A DNA stretch of 64,000 bases from UBA1672 sp033851915 (GCA_033851915.1 JAWSVM010000011.1:51119-115118), one strand, 5' to 3'; numbered from the stretch's first letter, positions 10,222-19,232 are shown. Program-made: numbers and translations. Notes: a model not told the origin generated them from the sequence alone.

Positions 10222-10222
10222 T

Positions 10223-11017
10223 ATGAAATTATTATTCGGAATAGTTCTGTTCTACATCATCTTAGTTATCGTTTTGTTTGTTGCGCAGAGAACGGTGATC
10301 TATTTTCCTGATAAGTCTAAGCCTATGCCTATTAAGGGCGTTGATATTGTAAAGGTTATCGCGCAAGACGGGCAGGCGCTTGAGGCATGGTATATTCCTC
10401 CTGCAACACTGGGCAAGCCGGTTATTGTCTTGTTTCACGGTAATGCAGGACATTACGGACACCGCATTTACAAAGCACAAACATATTTAGCCGCAGGATA
10501 TGGCATGTTACTGGCTGAATATAGGGGCTATGGCGGCAACCGTGGCGCGATAAGCGAGCAGGGATTTTATCATGATGGCCGTGCCTATATTGATTGGCTT
10601 TTAGAGGTTCAGAAGATCGACGTTGGGAATATTATACTCTACGGAGAATCCATCGGCTCTGGCACCGCAGTACAAATGGCAACGGAATATGACGTTAAGG
10701 GGCTTATTCTTGAAGTTCCATTCTCAAGTTTAGTCGACATTGCTGGACGACAATACCCGTTTATTCCTGTGAAATATCTCCTCAGTGATCGCTACATGAA
10801 TATTGAGAAAATTGAGAAAATAGACGCCCCATTACTGATTCTACATGGTCACAAAGATCAGACGATTCCCTTTGATTCTGCTAAAAAATTATTTGAAGCA
10901 GCAATAGAACCCAAGAAATTCATCGAATTTCCACAGGGAAACCATAATAATCTCTATGATTTTGGCGCATCACAACATGTCCTTGATTTTTTAGCTGGTA
11001 TAGACAAGAAAAATTAA
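10223..11017 (+). CDS. membrane-anchored alpha/beta hydrolase (Bem46/ABHD13-like)
   Basis: 264-residue serine hydrolase with an N-terminal transmembrane anchor (residues 3-21) that probably places the catalytic domain in the periplasm. The triad is S143 in GESIGSG, D212 in HGHKDQTIPF and H241 in PQGNHNN. The FHGNAGHYGHR block near 71 forms the oxyanion region. The arrangement matches the Bem46/YfhR family. It begins two bases after the ABC exporter and is presumably translationally coupled. Substrate unknown. Confidence 0.92.
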   Translation: MKLLFGIVLFYIILVIVLFVAQRTVIYFPDKSKPMPIKGVDIVKVIAQDGQALEAWYIPPATLGKPVIVLFHGNAGHYGHRIYKAQTYLAAGYGMLLAEYRGYGGNRGAISEQGFYHDGRAYIDWLLEVQKIDVGNIILYGESIGSGTAVQMATEYDVKGLILEVPFSSLVDIAGRQYPFIPVKYLLSDRYMNIEKIEKIDAPLLILHGHKDQTIPFDSAKKLFEAAIEPKKFIEFPQGNHNNLYDFGASQHVLDFLAGIDKKN

Positions 11018-11053
11018 GGATAATCACAGAAGTTTCATTTCGCGTGTTGGAGT

Positions 11054-11521
11054 ATGACTATGCCGTGCCATTCTGCCATACTAAAAAAGATCGTGACAGC
11101 CTCACCGGATGATGCTGTCGAGGAGGTCCTTAAATCTATAAAAAAGGGCAAAGCGCAGGCTTGTGCTATTATTGATAAAGATGGCTTGTTTTTGGGGCTG
11201 TTTTCTATGAAAATCCTTCTCAAAAATCTCATCCCGGTTTCCGTTGTTATGACAGATGGTGTGCAAATTGACATTAAAGTAACAGCAGCCCCCGGCGTAG
11301 CAAAACGTTTAGCCAATGTTAAAACTTTGGCCGTTTCCGAACTTATGGACAGAAAGCCGGACACTGTTTTCCCTGATGCACCGATATGGGAAGGGGTTAG
11401 CGTATTAACCAAGAATGGAAGCCCTTTGCCCGTTGTTGATCGTAGTGGCAAATTGCATGGTTTAATAACATATGATTCACTTGTGAATGATTTAGAGAGT
11501 ATCCAATCTATAGATAGTTAG
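11054..11521 (+). CDS. CBS domain-containing protein
   Basis: 155-residue cytosolic protein made almost only of a CBS pair: the first repeat spans about 9-75 (ACAIIDKDGLFLGLFSMK) and the second about 90-150 (SPLPVVDRSGKLHGLITYDSL). CBS pairs bind adenine nucleotides and act as energy-sensing regulatory modules, sometimes as free proteins. It lies 36 bases after the hydrolase and 10 bases before the DUF192 gene, so is likely in the same transcript. Partner unknown. ATG at 11054 was taken; an internal ATG two codons on is also possible. Confidence 0.85.
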   Translation: MTMPCHSAILKKIVTASPDDAVEEVLKSIKKGKAQACAIIDKDGLFLGLFSMKILLKNLIPVSVVMTDGVQIDIKVTAAPGVAKRLANVKTLAVSELMDRKPDTVFPDAPIWEGVSVLTKNGSPLPVVDRSGKLHGLITYDSLVNDLESIQSIDS

Positions 11522-11531
11522 GAGAACATAA

Positions 11532-12131
11532 ATGTTAGTTTTTAATAAGGGTAATCGCTCGCTTATTATTGGCTTATTTTGTTTTTTTTGCGCCTTTTTC
11601 TTTGGTTTTTCAAATATTGTAAATGCCAAAACATCCGATGCCTCCGGAGATTCCTCACAATCAGATAGCGCCGTTGTAAAGATTCCTCCTCCGATTGAAG
11701 GCCTTGTGCCAAGCATTCATAAAGCCCCTAAGACTTTGGAAAAAGTCGAAATTTCAATTCTAAGTAATGATAATGCGCGGCATAGTCTTACAGTAGAATT
11801 AGCACGCACAACGCAAGAACAGCGAACAGGAATGATGTTCAGGCGGCATATTCCAAGAAATACAGGCATGCTGTTCTTATTTAAAGGTGAGAGAGAAAGA
11901 AATTTCTGGATGAAGAACACATTGGTTTCTCTGGATATCTTATTCATTCGTAAAGACGGCGTCATACACCATATCCACCCCAATGCAGAAATAAATACGT
12001 TAACACGGATCAGCTCTGCTGGTGCAGTCTCTGCTGTGCTGGAAATAGGGGCAGGGGAGGCTGAAACATTGGGCCTCCACGTTGGTGACCGTATTCTATA
12101 CGAGGTGTTTACCTCTGCTAATTTAAAATAG
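11532..12131 (+). CDS. secreted DUF192 family protein
   Basis: 199-residue exported protein. An N-terminal signal/anchor (about residues 9-34, ending near VNAKT) is followed by a low-complexity Ser/Pro linker and then the DUF192 domain from about 75 to 195: RTGMMFRRHIP, GMLFLF, NFWMKNTLVSLDILFI, then the AVLEIGAGEAETLGLHVGDR block. All family landmarks are present. The family has no settled biochemical role. It begins 10 bases after the CBS gene and is followed by tRNA-Pro. Confidence 0.9.
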   Translation: MLVFNKGNRSLIIGLFCFFCAFFFGFSNIVNAKTSDASGDSSQSDSAVVKIPPPIEGLVPSIHKAPKTLEKVEISILSNDNARHSLTVELARTTQEQRTGMMFRRHIPRNTGMLFLFKGERERNFWMKNTLVSLDILFIRKDGVIHHIHPNAEINTLTRISSAGAVSAVLEIGAGEAETLGLHVGDRILYEVFTSANLK

Positions 12132-12220
12132 AGTGTCCCACAAATATTTTTCTCATATTTTTTAGTATATTCTCTTGCTGTTTGGTGAGGCATCGTGTAG
12201 AAACCGATTACGTTTTATGT

Positions 12221-12297
12221 CGGAGCGTGGCGCAGCCTGGTAGCGCACCTGTTTTGGGAACAGGGGGTCGGAGGTTCGAATCCTCTCGCTCCGACCA
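12221..12297 (+). tRNA. tRNA-Pro (anticodon TGG)
   Basis: A 77-base cloverleaf with encoded CCA. The acceptor arm CGGAGCG pairs with CGCTCCG, the D arm is GCGC/GCGC, the anticodon arm CCTGT-TTTGGGA-ACAGG exposes TGG, and the T arm GGAGG-TTCGAAT-CCTCT is perfect. A short GCTT/AAGC hairpin followed by six T residues at about 12306-12323 may terminate transcription. Confidence 0.97.
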
Positions 12298-12383
12298 CTA
12301 ACGAAGGCTTACAAAGCTTTTTTACTCCATTAATGCCCCATAGACACTATTTTATCCCATTGAGGATAGCTTGAGATAGAGCA

Positions 12384-13094
12384 TCAAGGCTCACTAGAGC
12401 AATGCACCGATTCCGGACTAAATAAGAAACTATCAACAAAATTTGCAACCTGCTCGGGGGATGGCCCCAGAAGGATGTCTGATTTAACAAGTTGGCCTTC
12501 TGCTGGTGTTATTCCAATCTCAATCGCAGAAACTACAGAAAGGATATATCCATTGTCATCTAATATTGGCGATCCGGAATGTCCTTGGTGAAGTAATTTG
12601 TCTTTAATGTGATATCTATTGAGACTATTGGCATCTATACCAGATGGGTTTTTATCGATCTCTGTCTGATCATAACTTGCATGCATAAAGCTTGTTGCAA
12701 AAACGTCCTCGACAACTTTTTTATTACCTGTGACATTTTTTGAAAAAACAGTGCCGAAATGATTATTCTTAGATTTACTATCATTTAGTATATGTTTGTT
12801 AATTGGGCGAGCGTAGTTATCACCGCCTATTGGCCTATCAAGTTCAACAATACAAAGGTCATGCTCGGAGTCACGTGTTTTAAACCCACCTTCTTTTGCA
12901 TTAGCCATTTCCCCATCATCATTTTGGAATACTAAAGTGCCTTTACGACTACCTTGAACAACATGCCAAGCCGTTAATACATGGCTTGGTGTTATAAAGA
13001 CTCCATTTCCGCTGCCTTGTCTATTGCCATGCAGAGCAAAAATTTGACAAACTGATTTAAAATATTCTGATTTTTTGTCATCTGATAATGTCAT
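12384..13094 (-). CDS. trypsin-like serine protease domain protein
   Basis: 236-residue chymotrypsin-fold protease. The triad is visible as H44 (LTAWHVV), D79 (SEHDLCIVELD) and S173 (GHSGSPILDD). No signal peptide is seen, so it is either cytosolic or exported by another route; most relatives (V8, DegP types) are exported. It stands alone, on the opposite strand to its neighbours, between tRNA-Pro and the sigma factor, a position where gene cargo is often gained. Lower similarity to housekeeping families suggests accessory status, but this is inference. Confidence 0.85.
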   Translation of the reverse strand: MTLSDDKKSEYFKSVCQIFALHGNRQGSGNGVFITPSHVLTAWHVVQGSRKGTLVFQNDDGEMANAKEGGFKTRDSEHDLCIVELDRPIGGDNYARPINKHILNDSKSKNNHFGTVFSKNVTGNKKVVEDVFATSFMHASYDQTEIDKNPSGIDANSLNRYHIKDKLLHQGHSGSPILDDNGYILSVVSAIEIGITPAEGQLVKSDILLGPSPEQVANFVDSFLFSPESVHCSSEP

Positions 13095-13399
13095 GCTTAT
13101 AGGCCGCCTTCATTTTTGTTGAATTTTAGCACTCGCTCCGCTGATATGTCAAATATTGTTACATGGATAATCGTTAACAAAGTGGCATAAAAATATTTGC
13201 CTCATAGAAAAGAAATGCAATTAATGCTATCAATAATCTGCGTTCAGTTCTTAGAGTGTATTTAGAATATCTTTTGGGTTAAGGCTTTTACATGTTAAGA
13301 GAAGAAAATAAAGCATCTGTTTTAGGAATGAGAGAATGGGAATTAAAGTGTTCTCTCTCCTACCACTTCACCGCTTTAGAGGGGCAATAACCTTCGACT
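13095..13399 (+). other. divergent intergenic region between protease and sigma factor genes
   Basis: 305 bases without a credible gene, holding the divergent promoters of the protease and the sigma factor operon. The only structure seen is an imperfect dyad TTGTTA...TAACAA at 13156-13180, a possible operator. No confident -35/-10 pair was found. Confidence 0.4.
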
Positions 13400-13945
13400 A
13401 TGACTGATGTTTCTCAAAATGAACTATGGAAAGATCTGGCCATCAAGGCTCAGTCAGGGGATAAGCGTGCTTACACGGCGCTGCTAACCGATATATTGCC
13501 CTTTATAAAATCTCGAATTGCAGGTGGATTGTCTAACCCTGACTGGGTGGATGATATCGCGCAGGAAGTTTTAATTTCCGTGCATAAGTCATTGAATTCA
13601 TATAGCCCTGATCGCCCATTCAAGCCTTGGCTGAATGCTATTATCCAATTCAGGCGCACAGATCTTTTGCGTAAATATTACAGAGATAAAAAGACAAAAG
13701 AGCGCTCCAAAGAAAATATAGATATTTTTGGACAAAATGTAACTTTTCAGACCACTTCCGGCGAATTAAAAGATATAGAGAAGGCAATAGCCTCTCTGCC
13801 GGCCAAACAACAGAAGATTTTTAGGATGATTAAAGTGGAAGGATACAGCGCAAAAGAAGTGGCAAGCGAAATGGATATGAGTGTTTCTGCGGTGAAGGTC
13901 GCAGCGCACAGGACGACAAATAAACTGAAGGATATGCTAGGTTAA
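13400..13945 (+). CDS. RNA polymerase sigma-70 family (ECF-type) sigma factor
   Basis: 181-residue ECF sigma factor. Region 2 covers about 22-95 (DWVDDIAQEVLISVHKSL, then PFKPWLNAIIQFRRTD) and region 4 covers about 125-178 (LPAKQQKIFRMIKVEGYSAKEVA and the helix-turn-helix SVSAVKVAAHR). There is one base between its stop and the start of the NrsF-like gene, the usual sigma/anti-sigma arrangement. This resembles the SigF/NrsF pair of Caulobacter, which answers heavy-metal and oxidative stress. That regulon assignment is inference from the pairing. Confidence 0.92.
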   Translation: MTDVSQNELWKDLAIKAQSGDKRAYTALLTDILPFIKSRIAGGLSNPDWVDDIAQEVLISVHKSLNSYSPDRPFKPWLNAIIQFRRTDLLRKYYRDKKTKERSKENIDIFGQNVTFQTTSGELKDIEKAIASLPAKQQKIFRMIKVEGYSAKEVASEMDMSVSAVKVAAHRTTNKLKDMLG

Positions 13946-13946
13946 A

Positions 13947-14591
13947 ATGAGTGACGGAAAGCAAAATACAGACAGCTTGATTGCATCATTATCTGATGAT
14001 TTATCGGAAATGAAATGCATGTCTCACCCTATACGGCGCGTTGCCTTATGGGGAGTTCTTGCTGTTCTATACACTTTGTTCATGATGGCTTTCTTTGTCA
14101 TTCGCCCTGATTTTTCAATGAAGCTTCAAGACCCAAGTTATGTGTTTGAGTTAGCGCATATTCTTGCAATCTCTATAAGCGCTATGCTTTGTTCCTCTTG
14201 GCTTTGTGTGCCTGATATGCGTGGGCAGAGATGGATGATGGCCGTCCCGACGACGCTTTTCGTTACCTTTACACTCCAAATTATCTTACGCATGGCTATG
14301 GAAGCCCATGACATTCCAGAGCTGTATTTGCACCATTGCGTAACAGATTCCCTTGTTTTTGGCGTTATTCCTGCATTTATGATTGTGCTTTTATCAATAA
14401 AAGGCAGAACGACCCATCCGTTTGCGATGTCTTTCATGAACGCTTTGGCCGTGGGCAGTCTGGGATATCTCGGGCTGCGCGTGGTTTGTATGTCTGACCA
14501 TATCGGGCATTTATATACTTATCACCTTCTGCCATATATATTATTCGGAATTGTAATAAGTATAGTTGGCAGACGTATTTATCGCTGGTAA
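13947..14591 (+). CDS. NrsF-like (DUF1109) anti-sigma membrane protein
   Basis: 214-residue inner-membrane protein with six predicted helices between about 27 and 213 and a short cytoplasmic N-terminus (TDSLIASLSDDLSEMK) that in the family binds the sigma factor. The DUF1109/NrsF blocks PIRRVALWGVLAVLY, the conserved His/Cys-containing loop LHHCVTD and the C-terminal YHLLPYILFG are present. It directly follows the sigma gene. In NrsF the exposed cysteines sense metals; here C127-like (HHC) and C166-like (VVCMSDH) residues could do the same. Confidence 0.88.
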   Translation: MSDGKQNTDSLIASLSDDLSEMKCMSHPIRRVALWGVLAVLYTLFMMAFFVIRPDFSMKLQDPSYVFELAHILAISISAMLCSSWLCVPDMRGQRWMMAVPTTLFVTFTLQIILRMAMEAHDIPELYLHHCVTDSLVFGVIPAFMIVLLSIKGRTTHPFAMSFMNALAVGSLGYLGLRVVCMSDHIGHLYTYHLLPYILFGIVISIVGRRIYRW

Positions 14592-14626
14592 AGTATGATT
14601 CCGTTATTAAAGACTGATAGAATATT

Positions 14627-14905
14627 ATGAATGTTACGATTTTCAAACCAACTAAGAATGCAATGCAATCAGGCCGCGGAAAAGCAAATGGCTGGGTTTT
14701 AGAGCATGAAGACCATAATTTAAGCGGTGGGGACCCTCTTATGGGCTGGTCAGAAGCCGGTGATACACTCAATCAGGTTCGTCTGAATTTTGGTTCTTGC
14801 GATGCCGCAATTGCCTTTGCGGAGAAAAAGGGCTGGGACTATACAGTGCTTGCAGCAAATGACAGACGGATTAAACCCAGAAACTATTCTGATAATTTTA
14901 AATAA
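14627..14905 (+). CDS. NDUFS4-like ETC complex I accessory subunit
   Basis: 92-residue protein of the ETC complex I subunit conserved region family, homologous to mitochondrial NDUFS4 (18 kDa subunit). Signature parts are IFKPTKNAMQSGRGKANGW, DPLMGWSEAGDTLNQVRL and FAEKKGWDY. In alphaproteobacteria it is a peripheral stabilising subunit of NADH:ubiquinone oxidoreductase. It ends 76 bases before tRNA-Arg. Its presence is a useful marker of the class. Confidence 0.93.
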   Translation: MNVTIFKPTKNAMQSGRGKANGWVLEHEDHNLSGGDPLMGWSEAGDTLNQVRLNFGSCDAAIAFAEKKGWDYTVLAANDRRIKPRNYSDNFK

Positions 14906-14981
14906 TATTTGTCCTATTGGTATAAAAAAGCTTGATTTATCAGTTGGTTTTATGCAGTTTATCGATAATATTTACTTATGT

Positions 14982-15058
<77 letters not shown>

Positions 15059-15126
15059 CTTACCATCACTTACAGAGTATTTTAAAACTTGGTTTGTACC
15101 ATAAACGGAAATCCGTACCATATTAT

Positions 15127-16231
15127 CTATCTTGCAGGTTTCACTTTTTCAGGTTTCCGCCTATATGAGCGTTGAGTCGTTTTAGAGCTAGAATGCGCCA
15201 AAAGCTTCATTGCATCCTCTATCTCATCGATATCACTTGAGCATTTGGCTCGTATATCATGGTCTGTGAATCTGACCTCTAATTCCGTTTTATCAATCAC
15301 CTTGTCCATGTACCGGCCAAAATTTGTTTTCCAGCCAGAGGCGGGGTCTTTCGTACCTGTTTTATAATATGTAGTGCCGTCCAGTCTGCAAAAGAGATAC
15401 GCGGATATGTTGACAGGCCGAATTGATCTGGCGTACTCCACGGCCTCCCTAAGCGCCTCGCTCCACTCAATAATGATAGTCTTTCCCGTAGAGTTAACCG
15501 TTTTTAACGGTGTGACGTGGATACCATCCTCTTTAAGCTGTGATACCTTCATTGAAAGCAAATCCTGTTGTCTTAAGCTGGTTAATAGCTTCACCTTTGC
15601 ATAGGCCTGTATTGTTTTGCTGGAATCCCTCCTGTTTCCTGTTGGTTCTATTTTGAAAAACTCTATCATTGCCCAATTCTCAATATATCGATCACGTGGC
15701 TTTTCTGTATCGAGCTTTATCTCTCCTTTGAATGGGTGTGATTTGATATACTCCCAACCCACAGCATGCGTGTATGCATCTGATAGCATGTGTATTTCTT
15801 TACGCGCAACCGATAAGCCGCCTCTAGTTCTGCCGTTCTTATTAATGACCTTCTTCCTGCGCTGATCAACATATTGATAGATATGTTGCGGTTCTAAATC
15901 ATGCAACTTCATATCACCAAATACAGCACGAAGATGCTTCATGTAGGCATTGTTTTCAGTTTTGGTTTATGGCCTTGTTTGGCACAACCTCGCTTGCATA
16001 GCGTTCCAATAGGTCGTTAATCGTCCTGACATTCCCCACGAACTCAATCCGATCAGCCCATGTTTGATATGCTTCTGATTCCGTATTCCCCAATTTAAAA
16101 AGCTGTTTGCCATCCCATTGGCCTTCCACCCCCTTAGGCACAGCATAAAATATCGCGCCTCTACGCCATCCCCAACGCTTGGGGATGTTAATATTTTTAG
16201 AGCTGGTACGCTTCTTACCCATACAAGGCAT
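15127..16231 (-). pseudogene. tyrosine-type site-specific integrase, frameshifted
   Basis: Two adjacent frames make one integrase of about 365 residues. The N-terminal part (from 16231) carries the arm-binding domain and stops at 15956 after KAINQN; the next frame continues with TENNAYMKHLRAVFGDM, through the core-binding domain, to the catalytic domain. In the second part (numbered from the ATG at 15942) R124, H228-x-x-R231, H250 and Y260 make a full catalytic set. The two frames differ by one base near 15963-15972, in an A-rich stretch, so a single-base indel is likely. It points toward tRNA-Arg, 70 bases away. Confidence 0.85.
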
Positions 16232-16301
16232 CCAAATTCGGTTGAGTAGGTTTCTCTAACTCTGAGCTTTTTTTGTCAGTTCCGTCAAGTTTCATCTGAA
16301 A

Positions 16302-16655
16302 ATGCTCTCTGGATACAATGACCTTTTGCGCTGCATTAACAACAGAGACCAGCTATACCAACGATGTCGATGCTATATTCAAGCTGTGCAAGCGGCGAAT
16401 GCATCTGCGGATTGTTTCTTGCAGATCCCGAATGACATTGATGGCGGACTTGATTACGTGCCGAGCGTTCTCACCACTTTAGCTGCGACGTATGGCTGCA
16501 CAATATTAGACAGTCGCCTAGCCCCTGATATGAGCGATTATGCAACGGCTGACGCGGCTGGAAAAATGTATGATACGTTGCACCCTTCAGACACAGGATA
16601 TGCAGCAATAGGTAATTATTTTGAACCTATCATTCGGGGTGTGCTGTACCCTTAG
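16302..16655 (+). pseudogene. SGNH/GDSL hydrolase C-terminal fragment
   Basis: The frame encodes up to 117 residues, of which the last ~75 look like the C-terminal part of an SGNH esterase: an Asp-x-x-His type end block TLHPSDTGYAAIGNYF preceded by LTTLAATYGCTILDSRLAP. The nucleophile GDS block and most of the fold are missing, and the first ~40 residues look out of frame. It is best read as a truncated gene brought in with the island. The opposite strand over its last bases codes for the end of the EF-hand fragment. Confidence 0.5.
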
Positions 16656-16823
16656 GCACGTTTGGTTTCTGCACTACAATTCCAGTGTAAGCCTTATTCT
16701 CTTCTTCACTAATCGTGCCATCTTTATTTGAATCTATATCCAAGTACGGCTGAATTATTTGTGCGACATCTTTCAGGGTTTTTACCCCCCCAACGTTACA
16801 TTTTTTGGGGAGATAGAAATCAT
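16630..16823 (-). pseudogene. small EF-hand protein, out of frame at a seven-G tract
   Basis: On the minus strand the frame ending at 16630 reads VKTLKDVAQIIQPYLDIDSN followed by KDGTISEEE: a canonical EF-hand calcium loop (DIDSNKDGTISE). No start codon exists in this frame. An ATG at 16823, 22 bases after the toxin stop, opens MISISPKNVTLGG and hits a stop immediately after a run of seven G (16785-16791). One additional G would join the two frames into a ~64-residue protein. It may be a mutated gene or a slippage switch. Confidence 0.5.
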
Positions 16824-16844
16824 TTAATGGTGAATTAAAATATA

Positions 16845-17795
16845 TTAGTTAGCAGCCTCATCTGTACACTCAATGCTATCATTGGGCATCAGTGTTATGG
16901 AAGCTTGACTGTAAGATACCGCATCCCCGCTTATTGCGCCTTTTAATTGTAAGAATTCAGGATTCTCTCTACGTTCTGTTTCTACATGCGTTTGTGCATT
17001 TATCGGTAAATTAATATCAATTGTATAGTTTATTAATGGTATCTTAATGACTGTATCCAAGGACATATTTGCTTGAGGGGTAGCGTCGGATGTCCAGCTA
17101 ATATTGTATTTACCTTGATGAATAGACCTTTTAAACTTAACGCATTGCCCAGAACTAATCTTGTGTTTCACCTCGTTGCTAACCTCAGTTTGATTAACCG
17201 TCGCATTCATAACACCGTCTTGGAAGTTATAACTAGCGCTTATAGAAATTTCATGTGCTGCTTCTATGCTAGCAGTCGCGCTGGTCAACCCCTTAACACC
17301 AAATTCTGCTTCTATGGAAGAGGTTAAAGTATATTTATAACCCGCGCCAAGTGTATATCCTGTTGTCGTTGTGGTCTGCGCTGTTTCCGACTCTGTTTTT
17401 GTCCAGCGAGAATTAACCTCAGCCTCGGACAATCCTTCGCCATTCATTACCACAAATGAATCAAATCTAACGGGGATTTCATTGAAGGAAGGATTGGCAA
17501 ACTGGTAATTGGAGACAGTCCATTCCACGTGTTCATCAACCAAATTTTTTAATGCCGTTTTTAGGTCTCTTCTTGCATCACTCTTAGAAATACGTACAGT
17601 ATCCTTTGATATCATTGGGTTTCTTCCGAGTATTTCGGCCATTGTATCTAATTCATTCTCAAACTGACTGGTTTCTATGTAGTGGTCGTATATGCTGTTT
17701 GTAAGAATTTCATTAGCATCGATAGTCTGTGCATAAGCAACTGGGGAATGGATTAAGGCAAGACAAGTAGTAAGAATGTATGGTGAAAATTTCAT
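16845..17795 (-). CDS. secreted aerolysin/ETX-MTX2-like beta-pore-forming toxin candidate
   Basis: 316-residue protein with a Sec signal peptide (1-22, cleavage after AYA). The middle (about 132-190) is the amphipathic Ser/Thr-rich stretch typical of the insertion hairpin of aerolysin-type toxins: TESETAQTTTTTGYTLGAGY, then alternating small/polar residues up to EISISASYNF. It is flanked by long beta strands, including the family-like VIKIPLINYTIDINLPI at 249-265. The N-terminal ~90 residues are helical and may be a receptor or prodomain. C218 and C313 could form a disulfide. It follows the HEGTH gene on the same strand, 171 bases downstream. Assignment rests on pattern, not a search. Confidence 0.6.
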   Translation of the reverse strand: MKFSPYILTTCLALIHSPVAYAQTIDANEILTNSIYDHYIETSQFENELDTMAEILGRNPMISKDTVRISKSDARRDLKTALKNLVDEHVEWTVSNYQFANPSFNEIPVRFDSFVVMNGEGLSEAEVNSRWTKTESETAQTTTTTGYTLGAGYKYTLTSSIEAEFGVKGLTSATASIEAAHEISISASYNFQDGVMNATVNQTEVSNEVKHKISSGQCVKFKRSIHQGKYNISWTSDATPQANMSLDTVIKIPLINYTIDINLPINAQTHVETERRENPEFLQLKGAISGDAVSYSQASITLMPNDSIECTDEAAN

Positions 17796-17966
17796 TATTA
17801 ACGATCCCTTATTTGGCGAAATTAAAAAGTGTTTGTTTTCATTAGACGATTAGATATATCACGAACCGTTCAAATTTTAAACTCCTCCAGCTCTGCTATG
17901 CGAGTGAATGGAATTACTTCCAACCCATAATTCAGGATGTGCTTTATCCTTAAATGCTATTCCTGA

Positions 17967-19124
17967 TCAAACAGACATGGTAGCAACATTATTTTGGTTA
18001 ATTGAGAAATCAAGAGCAGGATTTATTGCAGCCTCTTGTAGTGCAATTCTTTGATTTGCCAATTCAGGGTGCGCAAAGCTGGCAAAAAAATCAGAGGCAG
18101 TTACTTCGCCTATAGTCATTGAGGCACTATCGCCACCTGCTAGATCAACACTTATCTCCCCACCTTTTATATCATTAAGATCTACCTGATTGAAACTGGT
18201 GATATTATTCTGTGATGCCACTGGGGGAGTTATGCCTTCAACTTGCCTACGAAATGCTTGCGTGTAAGCTTGCACATGGGATTCTAAATCAGGATTATTT
18301 TCGTCTTTAAACTCTCCACGTTCTATAGCACGTTCTATAGTGCGTACGAACCTTCCGGGGTTTCTCCCTGCCATTTTCTGCGCATTTTTTTGACTACCTA
18401 GATCGTGTTCGTCAGACACGGCTTGTAACATTCTTGGCCCGACTTCTTTTACTGCCTTTATATAGTCTTCTGTGTTTTGAATATGACCATTAGTGTTTAT
18501 AGCAAATCCAGTAGCATGGTGAATTTTATCATTAAATGCAGCCCCTAATATACGATAATCTGTGAATGCTTGGGCAACATCATGGTGGTTATTATCTTTC
18601 AACCATTGCATCGATGCTAAATCTCCCTTTATCTCACTAAGTAATATGTCAGTGTGAGTTAGGTTACTAAGATCTAAAGTATCATTACAATGTGTTCCTT
18701 CGTGCACACCGATAAATCTATCCCAGATGCCTTCTGGCCCTGGTGGCGGCTTAAGTAGACTTGATGGCATGCGTGCAGTAGCGCTAGCTATAGCCAATTT
18801 TTCATCTCTTCCGTGAGTTTGATTTATAACTAGACATACACTTTCTGTTTCGCCTGCAGGGGCACTAGGCGTAAAATATCTTTCATCAAGCTCCTTTGGT
18901 ATGGCCGAAGGAGATTTATTTAAGGCTCTTCTAATCATATACTCTATGTCGTTCTGACCTAGGCGCGTACCAAGACCATCCTGCTGGTTGTTTAGAGCGT
19001 CACGTACAGCACTTATATTGGCATTACTATATGGAGTACTTCTATCTAGATCATTGGGGTCAATAAAGAGAACTGCATCATTCGTATTTTCATAGACGCC
19101 TACTCTAAAATCCATATCACTCAT
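17967..19124 (-). CDS. HEGTH-motif putative metallopeptidase with conserved C-terminal tail (copy 1)
   Basis: 385 residues, family not recognised. A zincin motif HEGTH (H141, E142, H145) is followed by SEIKGD, whose E164 could be the third zinc ligand of a gluzincin. Next comes a helical region with AFTDYRILGAA and HHATGFAI, closely matched in the 42.4-kb protein. The last ~70 residues, with DLNDIKGGE, SMTIGEV and SDFFASFAHPELA, are shared with that paralogue although the linker before them is not. No signal peptide is seen. It lies upstream of the toxin gene on the same strand. Peptidase activity is inferred from the motif only. Confidence 0.6.
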   Translation of the reverse strand: MSDMDFRVGVYENTNDAVLFIDPNDLDRSTPYSNANISAVRDALNNQQDGLGTRLGQNDIEYMIRRALNKSPSAIPKELDERYFTPSAPAGETESVCLVINQTHGRDEKLAIASATARMPSSLLKPPPGPEGIWDRFIGVHEGTHCNDTLDLSNLTHTDILLSEIKGDLASMQWLKDNNHHDVAQAFTDYRILGAAFNDKIHHATGFAINTNGHIQNTEDYIKAVKEVGPRMLQAVSDEHDLGSQKNAQKMAGRNPGRFVRTIERAIERGEFKDENNPDLESHVQAYTQAFRRQVEGITPPVASQNNITSFNQVDLNDIKGGEISVDLAGGDSASMTIGEVTASDFFASFAHPELANQRIALQEAAINPALDFSINQNNVATMSV

Positions 19125-19232
19125 ATTAGTCCCCTCATATGTTTCATGTTTATCGCTTTTTACATTATAATCTGTTGAATTAATATTTTAGTCAAACTTC
19201 TCATCCGTAAAATACATTCGTATGCTCTAGGA

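Noticed and set aside
17073..17327. 84-codon plus-strand frame
   Set aside because: Antisense to the toxin gene.
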